Assembly: GCA_026706345.1 (NCBI GenBank)
Contig: JAPOYX010000178.1
Coordinates: 1 to 35,573, forward strand
Source of the DNA: Gemmatimonadota bacterium
GTDB lineage: Bacteria; JAAXHH01
Length of the DNA: 35,573 nucleotides
Direction of reading: 5' to 3'
The translations under genes and the position numbers were made by a program. Under the pieces are notes generated by a model, which saw only the letters and a list, made by a program, of their open reading frames with translations, was not told the origin of the DNA and did not search any database. Shown here in pieces: positions 6,543-14,498 of this stretch (positions are counted from its first letter, which is position 1; every line of letters starts with the position of its first letter).

Positions 6543-9149
6543 ATGATGAAACGCATCGTATTTCTGTTGGTCCTTTTTCTCGGCATGGCGCCGTTTCCCG
6601 CCCATGCGGTTACGTCCGGCAAAGTCACCGGATTCGTCCGGGACGCGGCCACACGGGACCCGCTGGCCGGGGTCACCATTCGCATGGAAGGAACCGAACT
6701 ACAGGCCATTTCCGGCTTGAACGGTGAGTACTTCATTCTCAACGTTCCCGTGGGCACCTACCGGATCGAAGTCCAGATGATCGGTTATCTGCCCGTCCGA
6801 ACGCAGGCGTTGACCGTCAACAGCGACCGTTCCACGCGGATCGATTTCGAACTGGAAACGACCATATTCGACCTGGCCGAACCGGTGACGATCACTGCGT
6901 CGAGAACTTCGACCCGGTCGGATCTGACCGCTTCGAGCGAATTGATCGTTCCCCGGGAAATCGAGTCCCTGCCCGTAACGGATCTGTCGGACCTGATCTT
7001 TCTCCAGAACGGAGTGGTCCGGGATGCCGAAGGCGATTTGCACGTTCGCGGCGGCCGGGGGAACGAAATCTCGTACTATGTGGACGGCACATCGCTGGAG
7101 GACCCCTTGCTGGGTGGCATGGGCACGCATATCCAGTTGGATTCGGTCGCGGAACTGGTCATCAACCGGGGCGGCTTCAACGCGCAGTACGGGGAGGCCA
7201 TGTCGGGTGTCGTCAACATCGTGACCCGCGAAGGAAGCGGTCCCCTGTCCGGGACCCTGCGTGGCGCGACCACCCTTCAGTCCCAGTACGACCTGGAAGC
7301 GGGCGGCTACGACGGAGCGTCACCGGGAAGGGGAGGCCGCCTGGAAGGAACGCTGGGCGGGGCGCTGCCCCGGCTCGGGGACCGAGGCGGCTATTTCCTG
7401 TCGGGCCAGGTGTTGAGCGACGGGCATCATATCCCCCACAACAGCCGTTCGCTGGCCACGGTGGCGGGGAACCTGGTGTTCAAACCCTATCCCCTCCTGA
7501 AGCTGAAGATCAGCGGGCACTACTTCAGCCAGCGCCATCTTCAGTATGACCATCGCAATCAGAATGGGCTTTCCTACGATTTCAACCCGGACGGACTTCC
7601 GGAAAGACAGGCCCGAAGCCACGCGCTCAACCTGTCCGTCAGCCAGAACATCAGCCCGGGTTTTTTCTATACCGCCCGGTTTTACAGGTATTCCACCAAC
7701 AGCACCTTGTTTCCCACCATGCTGACGGACAGGTATTGGACGCAGTGGCCGGGCTACTCGGAGGACGATCGCGGCGATTACAACGGATCGATCTACGAAT
7801 CCACCCAGTTGCCTTCCGATCGATTCCAGGGACTGCCGTTCACTGAAGGCGGCGACTTCTTCCCGCTGTACCGGGATACCCGGGCCACCTATTACGGCGC
7901 CAGGGCGGACCTGAGCGGACAGGTTACCTACTGGAACCAGATCCGGGCAGGCGCCGAAGCGCAGTGGTACCGGCTGGACTGGGACGAGAGGTCGTTTCTG
8001 CAGGCCGCGCCGCGGGGCCAGAGGTATTCCGTCAATCCCGTGGAAGGCGCCCTTTACTTTCAGAACAGGCTGGAGTTGAGCCGGTTGATCGTGGACGCCG
8101 GACTCCGGGTGGACTACCTGGACACGAGCCAGCGGTTTTTCGTCGATCTTCCGTCGGGCCAGGCCGAGCAACGGGACAACTCGACCAAGATACGGCTGAG
8201 TCCGCGCCTGGGCGTTTCCCACTCCTTCACGCCCAGAAGCCTTGTCCGGTTCAACTACGGCTACTTCTACCAGCCCCCGGAGTTCCGGCTTGTCTACACG
8301 AACCTGCGGCGCGACTTCAGCGGCGATTCCCCGCGTCTGGGAAACCCCGACCTGGCGCCCCAGAAAACGGTGGCCTATGAATTCGGACTCGAGCATATGC
8401 TGCCCGGAGACGTCCGAATCGGGCTCACGGCATCCTACAAAACCATTTCGAACCTTACATCGACGGCGCAGGTCCAGTACCCCGGCGGCATGTACTATAT
8501 TTTCAACAACGCGGATTTCGGCACCGTGCGCAGCGTCGAGTTCATTCTGAAGCGGAACGTGTCGCGCATGCTTTCAGGATCCCTGAACTACACCTATTCC
8601 AACGCGCGGGGAAGCGCCTCCTCTCCCCAGGAACACGCGGAACAGGCCAACCCTTCAGAAAGAGGCTATTTCCCCCTCGCTTTCGACCAGCGGCACACGG
8701 TAAAGGCGGTGGTGAACCTGCTGGCGCCCGATAACGTGCAGCAACGGTTGGCGGGCATACCGCTTCGCGGATGGGGGTTATCCCTCGTGGGCTATTACGG
8801 CAGCGGCTTGCCCTACACGCCGACCAACACCCTGCGGGAACAGACGGCAACCGCACCCAACCAGGCGCGGCTGCCCGCTTTCGTCAATATCGACCTGCGT
8901 CTCAGAAAGCGTATGAAGGCCGGCAGGTTCACCTACACGCTGTTTTCAGAAGTCCGGAACGTGTTCGACCGGCGGAACGTCGTGAGCGTCTATGCCAATA
9001 CGGGCCGTCCGGGGGACGACGGCTATACCCTGGAGTCCCTCACAGGCCGGTCGCAGGAGTTCATTCGTCTGAGGCGGCTGTTGAGCCTGGACCCCCAGCA
9101 TTACGCCCCGCCCCGCGAAATCCGCCTCGGTTTCGAAATCGGCTTCTGA
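6543..9149 (+). CDS. TonB-dependent outer-membrane receptor with carboxypeptidase-regulatory-like domain
   Basis: 868 residues from ATG at 6543; the frame is open to TTG at 6489, but the signal peptide (MMKRIVFLLVLFLG... ending APFPAHA) begins here. Residues about 25-115 form a carboxypeptidase-regulatory-like beta-sandwich (GKVTGFVRDAATRDPLAGV, with GTYRIEVQMIGY). The plug domain, about 125-240, includes VRDAEGDLHVRGGRGNEISY, AELVINRGGFNAQYGEAMSG and VNIVTREGSG. The rest is a beta-barrel rich in aromatic strands that ends in Phe (RLGFEIGF), as outer-membrane barrels usually do. It imports a bound ligand using TonB energy; the substrate is unknown. No SusD partner lies next to it. The upstream leader suggests control by the neighbouring sigma54 system. 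Confidence 0.9.
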   Translation: MMKRIVFLLVLFLGMAPFPAHAVTSGKVTGFVRDAATRDPLAGVTIRMEGTELQAISGLNGEYFILNVPVGTYRIEVQMIGYLPVRTQALTVNSDRSTRIDFELETTIFDLAEPVTITASRTSTRSDLTASSELIVPREIESLPVTDLSDLIFLQNGVVRDAEGDLHVRGGRGNEISYYVDGTSLEDPLLGGMGTHIQLDSVAELVINRGGFNAQYGEAMSGVVNIVTREGSGPLSGTLRGATTLQSQYDLEAGGYDGASPGRGGRLEGTLGGALPRLGDRGGYFLSGQVLSDGHHIPHNSRSLATVAGNLVFKPYPLLKLKISGHYFSQRHLQYDHRNQNGLSYDFNPDGLPERQARSHALNLSVSQNISPGFFYTARFYRYSTNSTLFPTMLTDRYWTQWPGYSEDDRGDYNGSIYESTQLPSDRFQGLPFTEGGDFFPLYRDTRATYYGARADLSGQVTYWNQIRAGAEAQWYRLDWDERSFLQAAPRGQRYSVNPVEGALYFQNRLELSRLIVDAGLRVDYLDTSQRFFVDLPSGQAEQRDNSTKIRLSPRLGVSHSFTPRSLVRFNYGYFYQPPEFRLVYTNLRRDFSGDSPRLGNPDLAPQKTVAYEFGLEHMLPGDVRIGLTASYKTISNLTSTAQVQYPGGMYYIFNNADFGTVRSVEFILKRNVSRMLSGSLNYTYSNARGSASSPQEHAEQANPSERGYFPLAFDQRHTVKAVVNLLAPDNVQQRLAGIPLRGWGLSLVGYYGSGLPYTPTNTLREQTATAPNQARLPAFVNIDLRLRKRMKAGRFTYTLFSEVRNVFDRRNVVSVYANTGRPGDDGYTLESLTGRSQEFIRLRRLLSLDPQHYAPPREIRLGFEIGF

Positions 9150-9168
9150 GTGGAAGAGACGTTGGAGT

Positions 9169-9254
9169 GGTTTCGCCCTCCTGAAGCGTTTTCGCACTTT
9201 AGAGTTTCGCACTTTCGAGCGTTTTCGCGCTCCTAAAGCGGTTTCGCCCGCTGT
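9169..9254. repeat. Five imperfect direct repeats (GTTTTCGC-type, about 17-19 bp)
   Basis: Between the convergent receptor and VOC genes the unit GGTTTTCGCNCT plus a short tail ending in AGC occurs about five times in a row. The last copy encodes the final residues (QRAKPL) and stop of the VOC gene on the minus strand. One copy also forms a GAGCG-TTTTCG-CGCTC hairpin (9217-9232), so the array may act as a two-way transcript end. Confidence 0.55.
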
Positions 9255-9634
9255 ACCAGTTGCAGCGGCGCGCCTTCCGGGTCGCGGAAGAAGAGCAGGA
9301 TGTTCTCACCCGACCGAGCGGGCGGACCTTCCAGTTTCACCCCCTTCGCTTCCAGTTCGGCGACGGCTTCCTCCATGTCATCCACGTTGAAGGCGACATG
9401 CACGTGGGCGGCGCGGATGTCGCCGAGTTGCGTGTCGTCTCCTTCAGGCATGGAGATGATCTCAATGAAACAGGTGCCGGCGGGATCCCGGATAAAGTAG
9501 AAATTCGCATCGCTTCCGGGGTTGTTGAACTTGAGTGCGATTTCGAAGCCCAGTACGTCGCAATACCACTGCGCCGCGGCGTCCGTGTCGCGGTAGGCCA
9601 CTGCTACGTGCTCCAGCGAATGGATCTTTACCAA
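9233..9634 (-). CDS. VOC-family (glyoxalase/bleomycin-resistance fold) metalloprotein
   Basis: 133 residues, start TTG at 9634 preceded by AGGAAGGAG. Two paired beta-alpha-beta-beta-beta modules are visible. Expected metal ligands are His9 (SLEHVAVAYRD), Glu58 (CFIEII) and His79 (HVHVAF). The fourth position, Glu in lactoylglutathione lyases (xELIE), is Gln125 here (APLQLVQ), so the metal site may be altered. Size and layout resemble lactoylglutathione lyase/methylmalonyl-CoA epimerase-like proteins, but the substrate cannot be named. It lies 18 nt after the RNase gene and should be co-transcribed with it. The extreme C-terminus is encoded by the last repeat of the 9169-9254 array. Confidence 0.82.
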   Translation of the reverse strand: MVKIHSLEHVAVAYRDTDAAAQWYCDVLGFEIALKFNNPGSDANFYFIRDPAGTCFIEIISMPEGDDTQLGDIRAAHVHVAFNVDDMEEAVAELEAKGVKLEGPPARSGENILLFFRDPEGAPLQLVQRAKPL

Positions 9635-9652
9635 GGCAATGCTCCTTCCTGT

Positions 9653-11638
9653 TCAGGAATGATTTGCAATCTGCCGTAATCTCAGGGTACCCGACCACGG
9701 GTCGATTGCGACGGGACTCAACACGATTTCTTCGCCCGGCGAAGGACTTCCCTCCACCTTGACCGCCATCCGCGACCCGAATTCCGGGAATTCGACGAGC
9801 ACGTTCCGTTCGCGCGCTTCGAGGACGATCGCCCTGATGTGAACGTCTTTCTGCTGCTCCAGGTGCTTCAGGAGCCAGTACCACTCCCGCCGGGCCTGGA
9901 TTTTCGGCAGTATCCTGCTGCGCTCCAGCGCGGACAGTTCATCCATCATGTCGTCGGCGTCGTAGACCGGGGGATCGTTCGAAAGAGCGGTCCGCAACTG
10001 CCGCTGCAGGACCAGGTCGGCGTGGCGGCGTATGGGAGACGTGATCTGGCAGTAGGTGTCTACGCCGAGCGTGGCGTGCGGACTGGACTTCAGGCTCAGT
10101 TCCAGGGGCTTCATTCTTCTCAGGACCTTGAAGCGCCAGACCGCGTCGTGGGTCGACTGTTCCAGGTCACCCAGATCGGACTCGGCCTGCGTGCGGTAGA
10201 TCGCGGGGATTCCGCGCGCGTTCAGATAGGCCGCCGCGGTCCGGTTGGCGAGGATCATCAGTTCCGATACGATGTGCTCGGATCGCGTGGACGTGTCCCG
10301 GAGCTTGATCCGGATCTGTTTCCGGTCGTCGACCTTGATCGAGACCACGCTGCGTTCCAGTTCGACCGCGCCCTGGTCGATGCGCCGCTGATAGAAGAAA
10401 TCCACGGCCTGGTTGAGGATCTGCAGCACCTCGGCGTTGGGCTGTTCGACCGTTCCCAGCAGACGGTTCGCTTCGTCGTAGGACAGCCGGGCCCGGTTGA
10501 CGATCACGGAAGGCACGATCCGGGTTTCAGCCAGTTCGAAGTCGGCGGACAGCGAGAAAAAGAAACTTATGGCACATCGACTTTCACCCTCGAGCAACGC
10601 GCAGTGATCCTGGGACAGCGTAGATGGCAGCATGGGGACGTGGCGGTCCGGCAGATAAAGGGACGACATCCTTCCCCGGGCCGCCAGATCCAGAACCGAA
10701 TCCCTGGGTATGAGGCCCGCCACGTCGGTGATATGCACGCCGATCCGGTAGCCGTCCCCGGTCCGTTCCGCGGAAAGGGCGTCGTCGATATCCTGCGTGG
10801 ACGCATCGTCTATCGACAGGACCGGCAATCCGGTCAGGTCCTCCCGCCCTTCTTCCGATGGATGGAGGGATGCCGCAGATTCGAGCACATCGTCCGTGAA
10901 ATCGGTGGGTATTTCGTAACGCAGGAGGTCGAGGTTTTCGTCTTCGTCCCAGATGCCCTTGCGTACCATGACTGAGAAGGCAGACCGTTGCGGGTCGCTT
11001 CCCGACAGCGTGGGCATTTCCTTCAGCAGGCCGCGCACCTGGTCGATCCCGGCGTATTCGTCGCCCTGAATGACGTATTGCTGGAGGTGCGAGAACCACC
11101 GTTTCTGGCGGCTCGTCAGGGACTCGGGGTCCTGACCCTGACGCGTGTCGTCCGATAACCAGCGGTCGAAGGCTTCCCGCTCGGATTCCACCGCCCGCTG
11201 GCGCGCCTGTTTATCGACGATGTATCTGACCTGTTCCGACGTGCGGGACATGAATCCATTGTCCCGTTCGGAGAAATACAGGCACCGGCGGCTCAGATGC
11301 AGTCGCATGGCCGCCCGTTGCTCCGGTGAGCCGGGCTGGCCCCAGTACAGTTCGCCGATGTCTTCCGAGGTATAGACGCCGGGATCGTCCTTCAGGACCT
11401 CCCATACTTCCTCTAGGTCGAAGGCCCCGGCCTGTTCCTCGATTTTCCGGCGGACTTCCAGCATTTCGGACAGGTCGCGCACCCGGATATCGGTATACTG
11501 TACGATCGGATCCGTCGAGATGTCCATGACCCGGTTGGCGGAGGTCGCCACCTTGAATTTCTTCCGGGAAACCGCCTGCAGCATGCCGATTTGCGTATCC
11601 CCGCGATGACGGAAGATGATCAGTTCGCCAGTATGCAC
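9653..11638 (-). CDS. RNase II/R family 3'-5' exoribonuclease (RNB domain)
   Basis: 661 residues, start GTG at 11638. The RNB catalytic core begins about residue 265: LPVLSIDDASTQDIDDALS carries the four metal-binding Asp residues of the family, followed by IGVHITDVAGLIP. Later blocks include MILANRTAAAYL and YCQITSPIRRHADLVLQRQL, which positions RNA and the active-site Arg. The N-terminus lacks an obvious pair of cold-shock domains and instead has a small beta domain and a helical segment, similar in outline to the shorter RNase II-type enzymes of Deinococcus and cyanobacteria. The C-terminal about 60 residues look like an S1/OB beta-barrel. Expected role: processive RNA degradation in the cytoplasm. 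Divergent from the hydrolase at 11838. Confidence 0.88.
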   Translation of the reverse strand: MHTGELIIFRHRGDTQIGMLQAVSRKKFKVATSANRVMDISTDPIVQYTDIRVRDLSEMLEVRRKIEEQAGAFDLEEVWEVLKDDPGVYTSEDIGELYWGQPGSPEQRAAMRLHLSRRCLYFSERDNGFMSRTSEQVRYIVDKQARQRAVESEREAFDRWLSDDTRQGQDPESLTSRQKRWFSHLQQYVIQGDEYAGIDQVRGLLKEMPTLSGSDPQRSAFSVMVRKGIWDEDENLDLLRYEIPTDFTDDVLESAASLHPSEEGREDLTGLPVLSIDDASTQDIDDALSAERTGDGYRIGVHITDVAGLIPRDSVLDLAARGRMSSLYLPDRHVPMLPSTLSQDHCALLEGESRCAISFFFSLSADFELAETRIVPSVIVNRARLSYDEANRLLGTVEQPNAEVLQILNQAVDFFYQRRIDQGAVELERSVVSIKVDDRKQIRIKLRDTSTRSEHIVSELMILANRTAAAYLNARGIPAIYRTQAESDLGDLEQSTHDAVWRFKVLRRMKPLELSLKSSPHATLGVDTYCQITSPIRRHADLVLQRQLRTALSNDPPVYDADDMMDELSALERSRILPKIQARREWYWLLKHLEQQKDVHIRAIVLEARERNVLVEFPEFGSRMAVKVEGSPSPGEEIVLSPVAIDPWSGTLRLRQIANHS

Positions 11639-11696
11639 CAGATGCTCTTTTCCAGAGGGATGGTTCCGCGTTAACTTGCGGGGATTCGATCAAGAT

Positions 11697-11725
11697 ATCC
11701 TGTGTCCGGACCGGGTCGAAGTCAA
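11697..11725 (-). promoter_or_regulatory. Possible promoter for the RNase-VOC unit
   Basis: On the minus strand TTGACT (11720-11725) is followed after 17 bp by CAGGAT (11697-11702), which keeps the key A and final T of the -10 box but is otherwise poor. Its -35 lies in the left arm of a 9-bp inverted repeat shared with the divergent promoter. Confidence 0.35.
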
Positions 11726-11763
11726 GGGAATTCACCCGACAAAAGGCATGTGGGTTGACTTCG
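11717..11763. repeat. 9-bp inverted repeat holding two divergent -35 boxes
   Basis: CGAAGTCAA (11717-11725) and TTGACTTCG (11755-11763) are perfect inverted copies 29 bp apart. Each contains a TTGACT -35 element directed outward, one toward the RNase gene and one toward the hydrolase gene. The symmetry suggests a shared operator or coordinated divergent promoters. Confidence 0.5.
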
Positions 11764-11783
11764 CTCCGGCGATGGGATATCAT
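11755..11783 (+). promoter_or_regulatory. Sigma70-type promoter for the MBL-fold hydrolase
   Basis: TTGACT (11755-11760), a 17-bp spacer and TATCAT (11778-11783). The predicted start near 11790 leaves about 48 nt of leader before ATG 11838. Confidence 0.6.
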
Positions 11784-11837
11784 GCGGTAGGCTGAGTCAC
11801 GACAGGCGGTTTTAAGGACGATTCGAAAGGGACGGAA

Positions 11838-12476
11838 ATGATTTTCGAACAGGTAGAGAACGGAGGCGACAGGAACTTCGGTTACCTGGTGGCAGACGAT
11901 AGAACCCGAAAGGCCGCGGCGGTCGATCCCTCGTACCGGCCAGAATACTACATTCAGCGCGCGGGTGAGCTGGACGTGGAACTGGCCTGCGTCATCTGCA
12001 CCCATTCCCACCACGACCACGTGAACGGCAACGACCATCTCATCGAAGCACTAGGCATCGACGTGGTGATGTATCGGGACGCGGAGTATTTCTACGATAT
12101 CGAAGTGACGGACGGAGAGCTATTCAAACTGGGCGAACTCGATCTGACCGTGATCCACACCCCCGGCCACTGCGAGGACGGCATGTGCCTTCTGGTGGAA
12201 GACCGGCTGATCACCGGGGACACGCTTTTCGTGGGCAAGGTGGGCGGTACCGCCACCGAAGAAGAGGCGAGGAAGGAATACGACAGCCTGCGGCGCCTGA
12301 TGGCACTGGACGACGACATCGGCGTCTTTCCGGGCCATGACTTCGGGGTGAAGCCTTCGTCGACCATCGGTTTCGAAAGATCGAACAACCCCTTCATACT
12401 GCAGCCCACGTTCGAGGATTTCCTGCACCTGAAGGAAAACTGGCTCGCCTACAAGATGAAGCACAACATCCCCTAG
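11838..12476 (+). CDS. Metallo-beta-lactamase-fold hydrolase, glyoxalase II/persulfide dioxygenase-like
   Basis: 212 residues, ATG at 11838. The zinc motif THSHHDH occupies residues 55-61; further ligands are His111 (HTPGHCEDG), Asp128 (LITGDTLFVGKVGG) and the late FPGHDFG His. This arrangement and the GDTLFVGKVGGT block are typical of the glyoxalase II-like group, which includes hydroxyacylglutathione hydrolases and ETHE1-type persulfide dioxygenases. The length is close to single-domain members lacking the long glutathione-binding C-terminal helices of classical GloB, so a thioester or persulfide substrate is possible but not proven. It has its own promoter and stands alone, convergent with the aminotransferase gene. 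Confidence 0.85.
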   Translation: MIFEQVENGGDRNFGYLVADDRTRKAAAVDPSYRPEYYIQRAGELDVELACVICTHSHHDHVNGNDHLIEALGIDVVMYRDAEYFYDIEVTDGELFKLGELDLTVIHTPGHCEDGMCLLVEDRLITGDTLFVGKVGGTATEEEARKEYDSLRRLMALDDDIGVFPGHDFGVKPSSTIGFERSNNPFILQPTFEDFLHLKENWLAYKMKHNIP

Positions 12477-12567
12477 GCCGCCGTGGCGGAATACGATGGC
12501 CGCATGGGATTTGATTACGTCGCGCCCGATGAAGCGCAACATCTCCCAGGCCGCCGTGTGATCGAAC

Positions 12568-13800
12568 TCATCCGGAGCGCTCCAGCCCCGATGCGACCTT
12601 CCGCACGGCGCCGGCCATGTCGTCGATATCCGCACCGGTGTAACGCTCGTTGAATGACAACAGCACGAGTTGCTCGAGCAGCTCACGGGTTCGCGGGCAC
12701 AGTTCGTCCGCGCGCTCGAAGGTCCGTTCCGTATACGGGCTGAAAAAGGGGAAACGGGAGTCCCCGTAGGTCCGGTGTTCCGCCAGTGCCGCCGAACACT
12801 GATAAATCGGTTCGCCGATATAGCCGGCGCTCGCGCCGATGCCCTCGGCGTTCAGCGCGCGGGCAAAACCTTCGGCCGGGTACCCCGTAACCCGCATGGG
12901 ATACGTCCAGTAGCTGTGCCTGGTGTCCGGCGTTACCGGCGCCGGGGCGACGCCCTCGATGTGCGCTATGCCTTCGGTCAACCGGTTGCCGAGCCGGTTT
13001 CTCGATTCGACGACCCCGGCGAGTTTCTCCAGCTGGGCCAGTCCCACCGCGGAATGGAGCTCCGTGATGCGGTAGTTCATCCCCAGCGGTCCGTACATGC
13101 GCGATCCCTGCCGATCGCGGTCGTAGTTCTTGTCCGCGAACATCCGCATGCGGCGTCCCAGGGCGTCGTCGTTCGTGATGGTCATGCCCCCGTCCCCGGT
13201 GGTCATGTGTTTCGACTGCTGGAAACTGAAGCATCCCACGTCTCCCCAGGTCCCGAGCAGCCGTCCCCGGTAAGGCGTCAGGTGGGCCTGGCAGCAGTCC
13301 TCGATGAGGGCTATTCCCCTCCGCCTCGAAATCTCCGTCAGCGCCTCCATGCGGCAGGCGTTGCCGAAGAGGTGTATGGCGATGACCGCCCGCGTCCTCG
13401 GCGTGATCAGCTTTTCGACGTCATCCGGATCCACGGTCAGGGTCTCCGGATCCATGTCCGCGAAAACCGGCACGGCGTTCTGGTACAGGATCGGGATGAT
13501 CGTACCCAGGTCGGTGATCGCGCTCGTGATGATTTCGTCCCCGGGTTCCGGGTTTACCGCGCCGATGGCGACATGCAGGGCCGCCGTTCCCGAGGTGGAA
13601 CCCACGGCGTGCTTCGCACCGTAGGTTCCGGCGAAGCGGTTTTCGAAGAGGGGGGTGAGTTCGCCGCCCCATCGGAAGAGGTTCTGGGAACGCAGCGCCC
13701 TGGTGACGAGCCGTATTTCTTCCTCGCCGAAGGGGGTCCTGGCGGGGAAGGGACGGGATTCCGTGTCCCTGTAAGGTGCTCCGCCGTGGAGGGCCAGCAT
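12568..13800 (-). CDS. DegT/DnrJ/EryC1/StrS-type PLP aminotransferase
   Basis: 410 residues, ATG at 13800. Fold-type I features of the family: GSTSGTAALHVAIGA (66-80, phosphate cradle), ALIEDCCQAH with the PLP-contacting Asp168, and FSFQQSKHMTTGDGGM with the Schiff-base Lys197. The conserved NYRITELHSAVGLAQL segment follows. Family members usually transaminate keto-sugar nucleotides for surface glycans or antibiotics; some act on scyllo-inosose. A start such as LALHGGAPYRD is common in the family. It is the last gene of a minus-strand run after adenosylhomocysteinase and a GNAT protein, so the actual substrate is not clear from context. Confidence 0.88.
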   Translation of the reverse strand: MLALHGGAPYRDTESRPFPARTPFGEEEIRLVTRALRSQNLFRWGGELTPLFENRFAGTYGAKHAVGSTSGTAALHVAIGAVNPEPGDEIITSAITDLGTIIPILYQNAVPVFADMDPETLTVDPDDVEKLITPRTRAVIAIHLFGNACRMEALTEISRRRGIALIEDCCQAHLTPYRGRLLGTWGDVGCFSFQQSKHMTTGDGGMTITNDDALGRRMRMFADKNYDRDRQGSRMYGPLGMNYRITELHSAVGLAQLEKLAGVVESRNRLGNRLTEGIAHIEGVAPAPVTPDTRHSYWTYPMRVTGYPAEGFARALNAEGIGASAGYIGEPIYQCSAALAEHRTYGDSRFPFFSPYTERTFERADELCPRTRELLEQLVLLSFNERYTGADIDDMAGAVRKVASGLERSG

Positions 13801-13889
13801 GAAGTGCTCCGTGGTTTTCGCACGCCCCGGTACCGGCAGGCCCGCTCATCTCGTGTTCGGCGGTTCCCGGTCCATCCCGGCACGAAGGC

Positions 13890-14432
13890 CTACAGGTCCA
13901 CCCGGTACCGGCACTTCCACTTCGTGTCCCACCGGTAAAGCGGATCGCTCGGGGGAATAGGGACGGTCTCGATCAGCGTGGAACCGATGATCTCGCAGGT
14001 CTTTCTGGACGCCGTATTCTCCGGGTTGCAGGTGATCCAGAGCGGGTTGATCCCGTGTGCCCGGGCGAGCGGCAGGATGAGCAGGCAACTGCGGGCGGCT
14101 AGCCGCCGGCCGCGAAACGGCGGATCCACGGAGTAGCCGACGTGTCCCGCGTACATCTCGATATGCTCCGTGTGGCCGATACGCAGAGAAAGCCTTCCCA
14201 TCACGGAGGCCGGACGGTCCATGCTGTCCGGGCAGTCCAGGCCGTCCATCCGCACCATATCGAAGATATACTCGGGAACGATGCCCTGCCGCGCGTCGCC
14301 CGGCAGCGTCCTGCGAAGCAGCAACCGCAGATCGCCATCCGCGAGCACGCCCGGATCGCGAAATTGAAACGGGTCGTCCTCGACCTTGAATCGGCTTCTG
14401 AGACTGGCAAACAGCAGACTGATGTTTTTCAT
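13890..14432 (-). CDS. GNAT-family N-acetyltransferase
   Basis: 180 residues from ATG at 14432; the frame can be extended to GTG at 14483, but MKNISLLFASLRSRF reads as the natural start. The acetyl-CoA-binding core is visible: the beta4 strand GHVGYSVDPPFRGRRLAARS followed by ITCNPENTASRKTCEIIGS, a typical GNAT motif A/B pair (V-D-P-x-x-R-G-x-x-x-A is a variant of the R/Q-x-x-G-x-G/A loop). The acceptor is unknown. It lies 66 nt downstream of ahcY and 89 nt upstream of the aminotransferase on the same strand, consistent with a transcription unit driven by the ahcY promoter. Confidence 0.8.
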   Translation of the reverse strand: MKNISLLFASLRSRFKVEDDPFQFRDPGVLADGDLRLLLRRTLPGDARQGIVPEYIFDMVRMDGLDCPDSMDRPASVMGRLSLRIGHTEHIEMYAGHVGYSVDPPFRGRRLAARSCLLILPLARAHGINPLWITCNPENTASRKTCEIIGSTLIETVPIPPSDPLYRWDTKWKCRYRVDL

Positions 14433-14498
14433 CGAGAACGGTGGACATCCCGCGCGGCTTTGCGCGAAAGGCTGATGGTCCACGCCCCCATTGCCCCG

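Noticed and set aside
11755-11763. Second sigma54 element near the MBL-fold gene (GGCATG-TGGG-TTGAC)
   Set aside because: The GG is correctly spaced but the invariant GC at -12 is GA, and a good sigma70 promoter overlaps.
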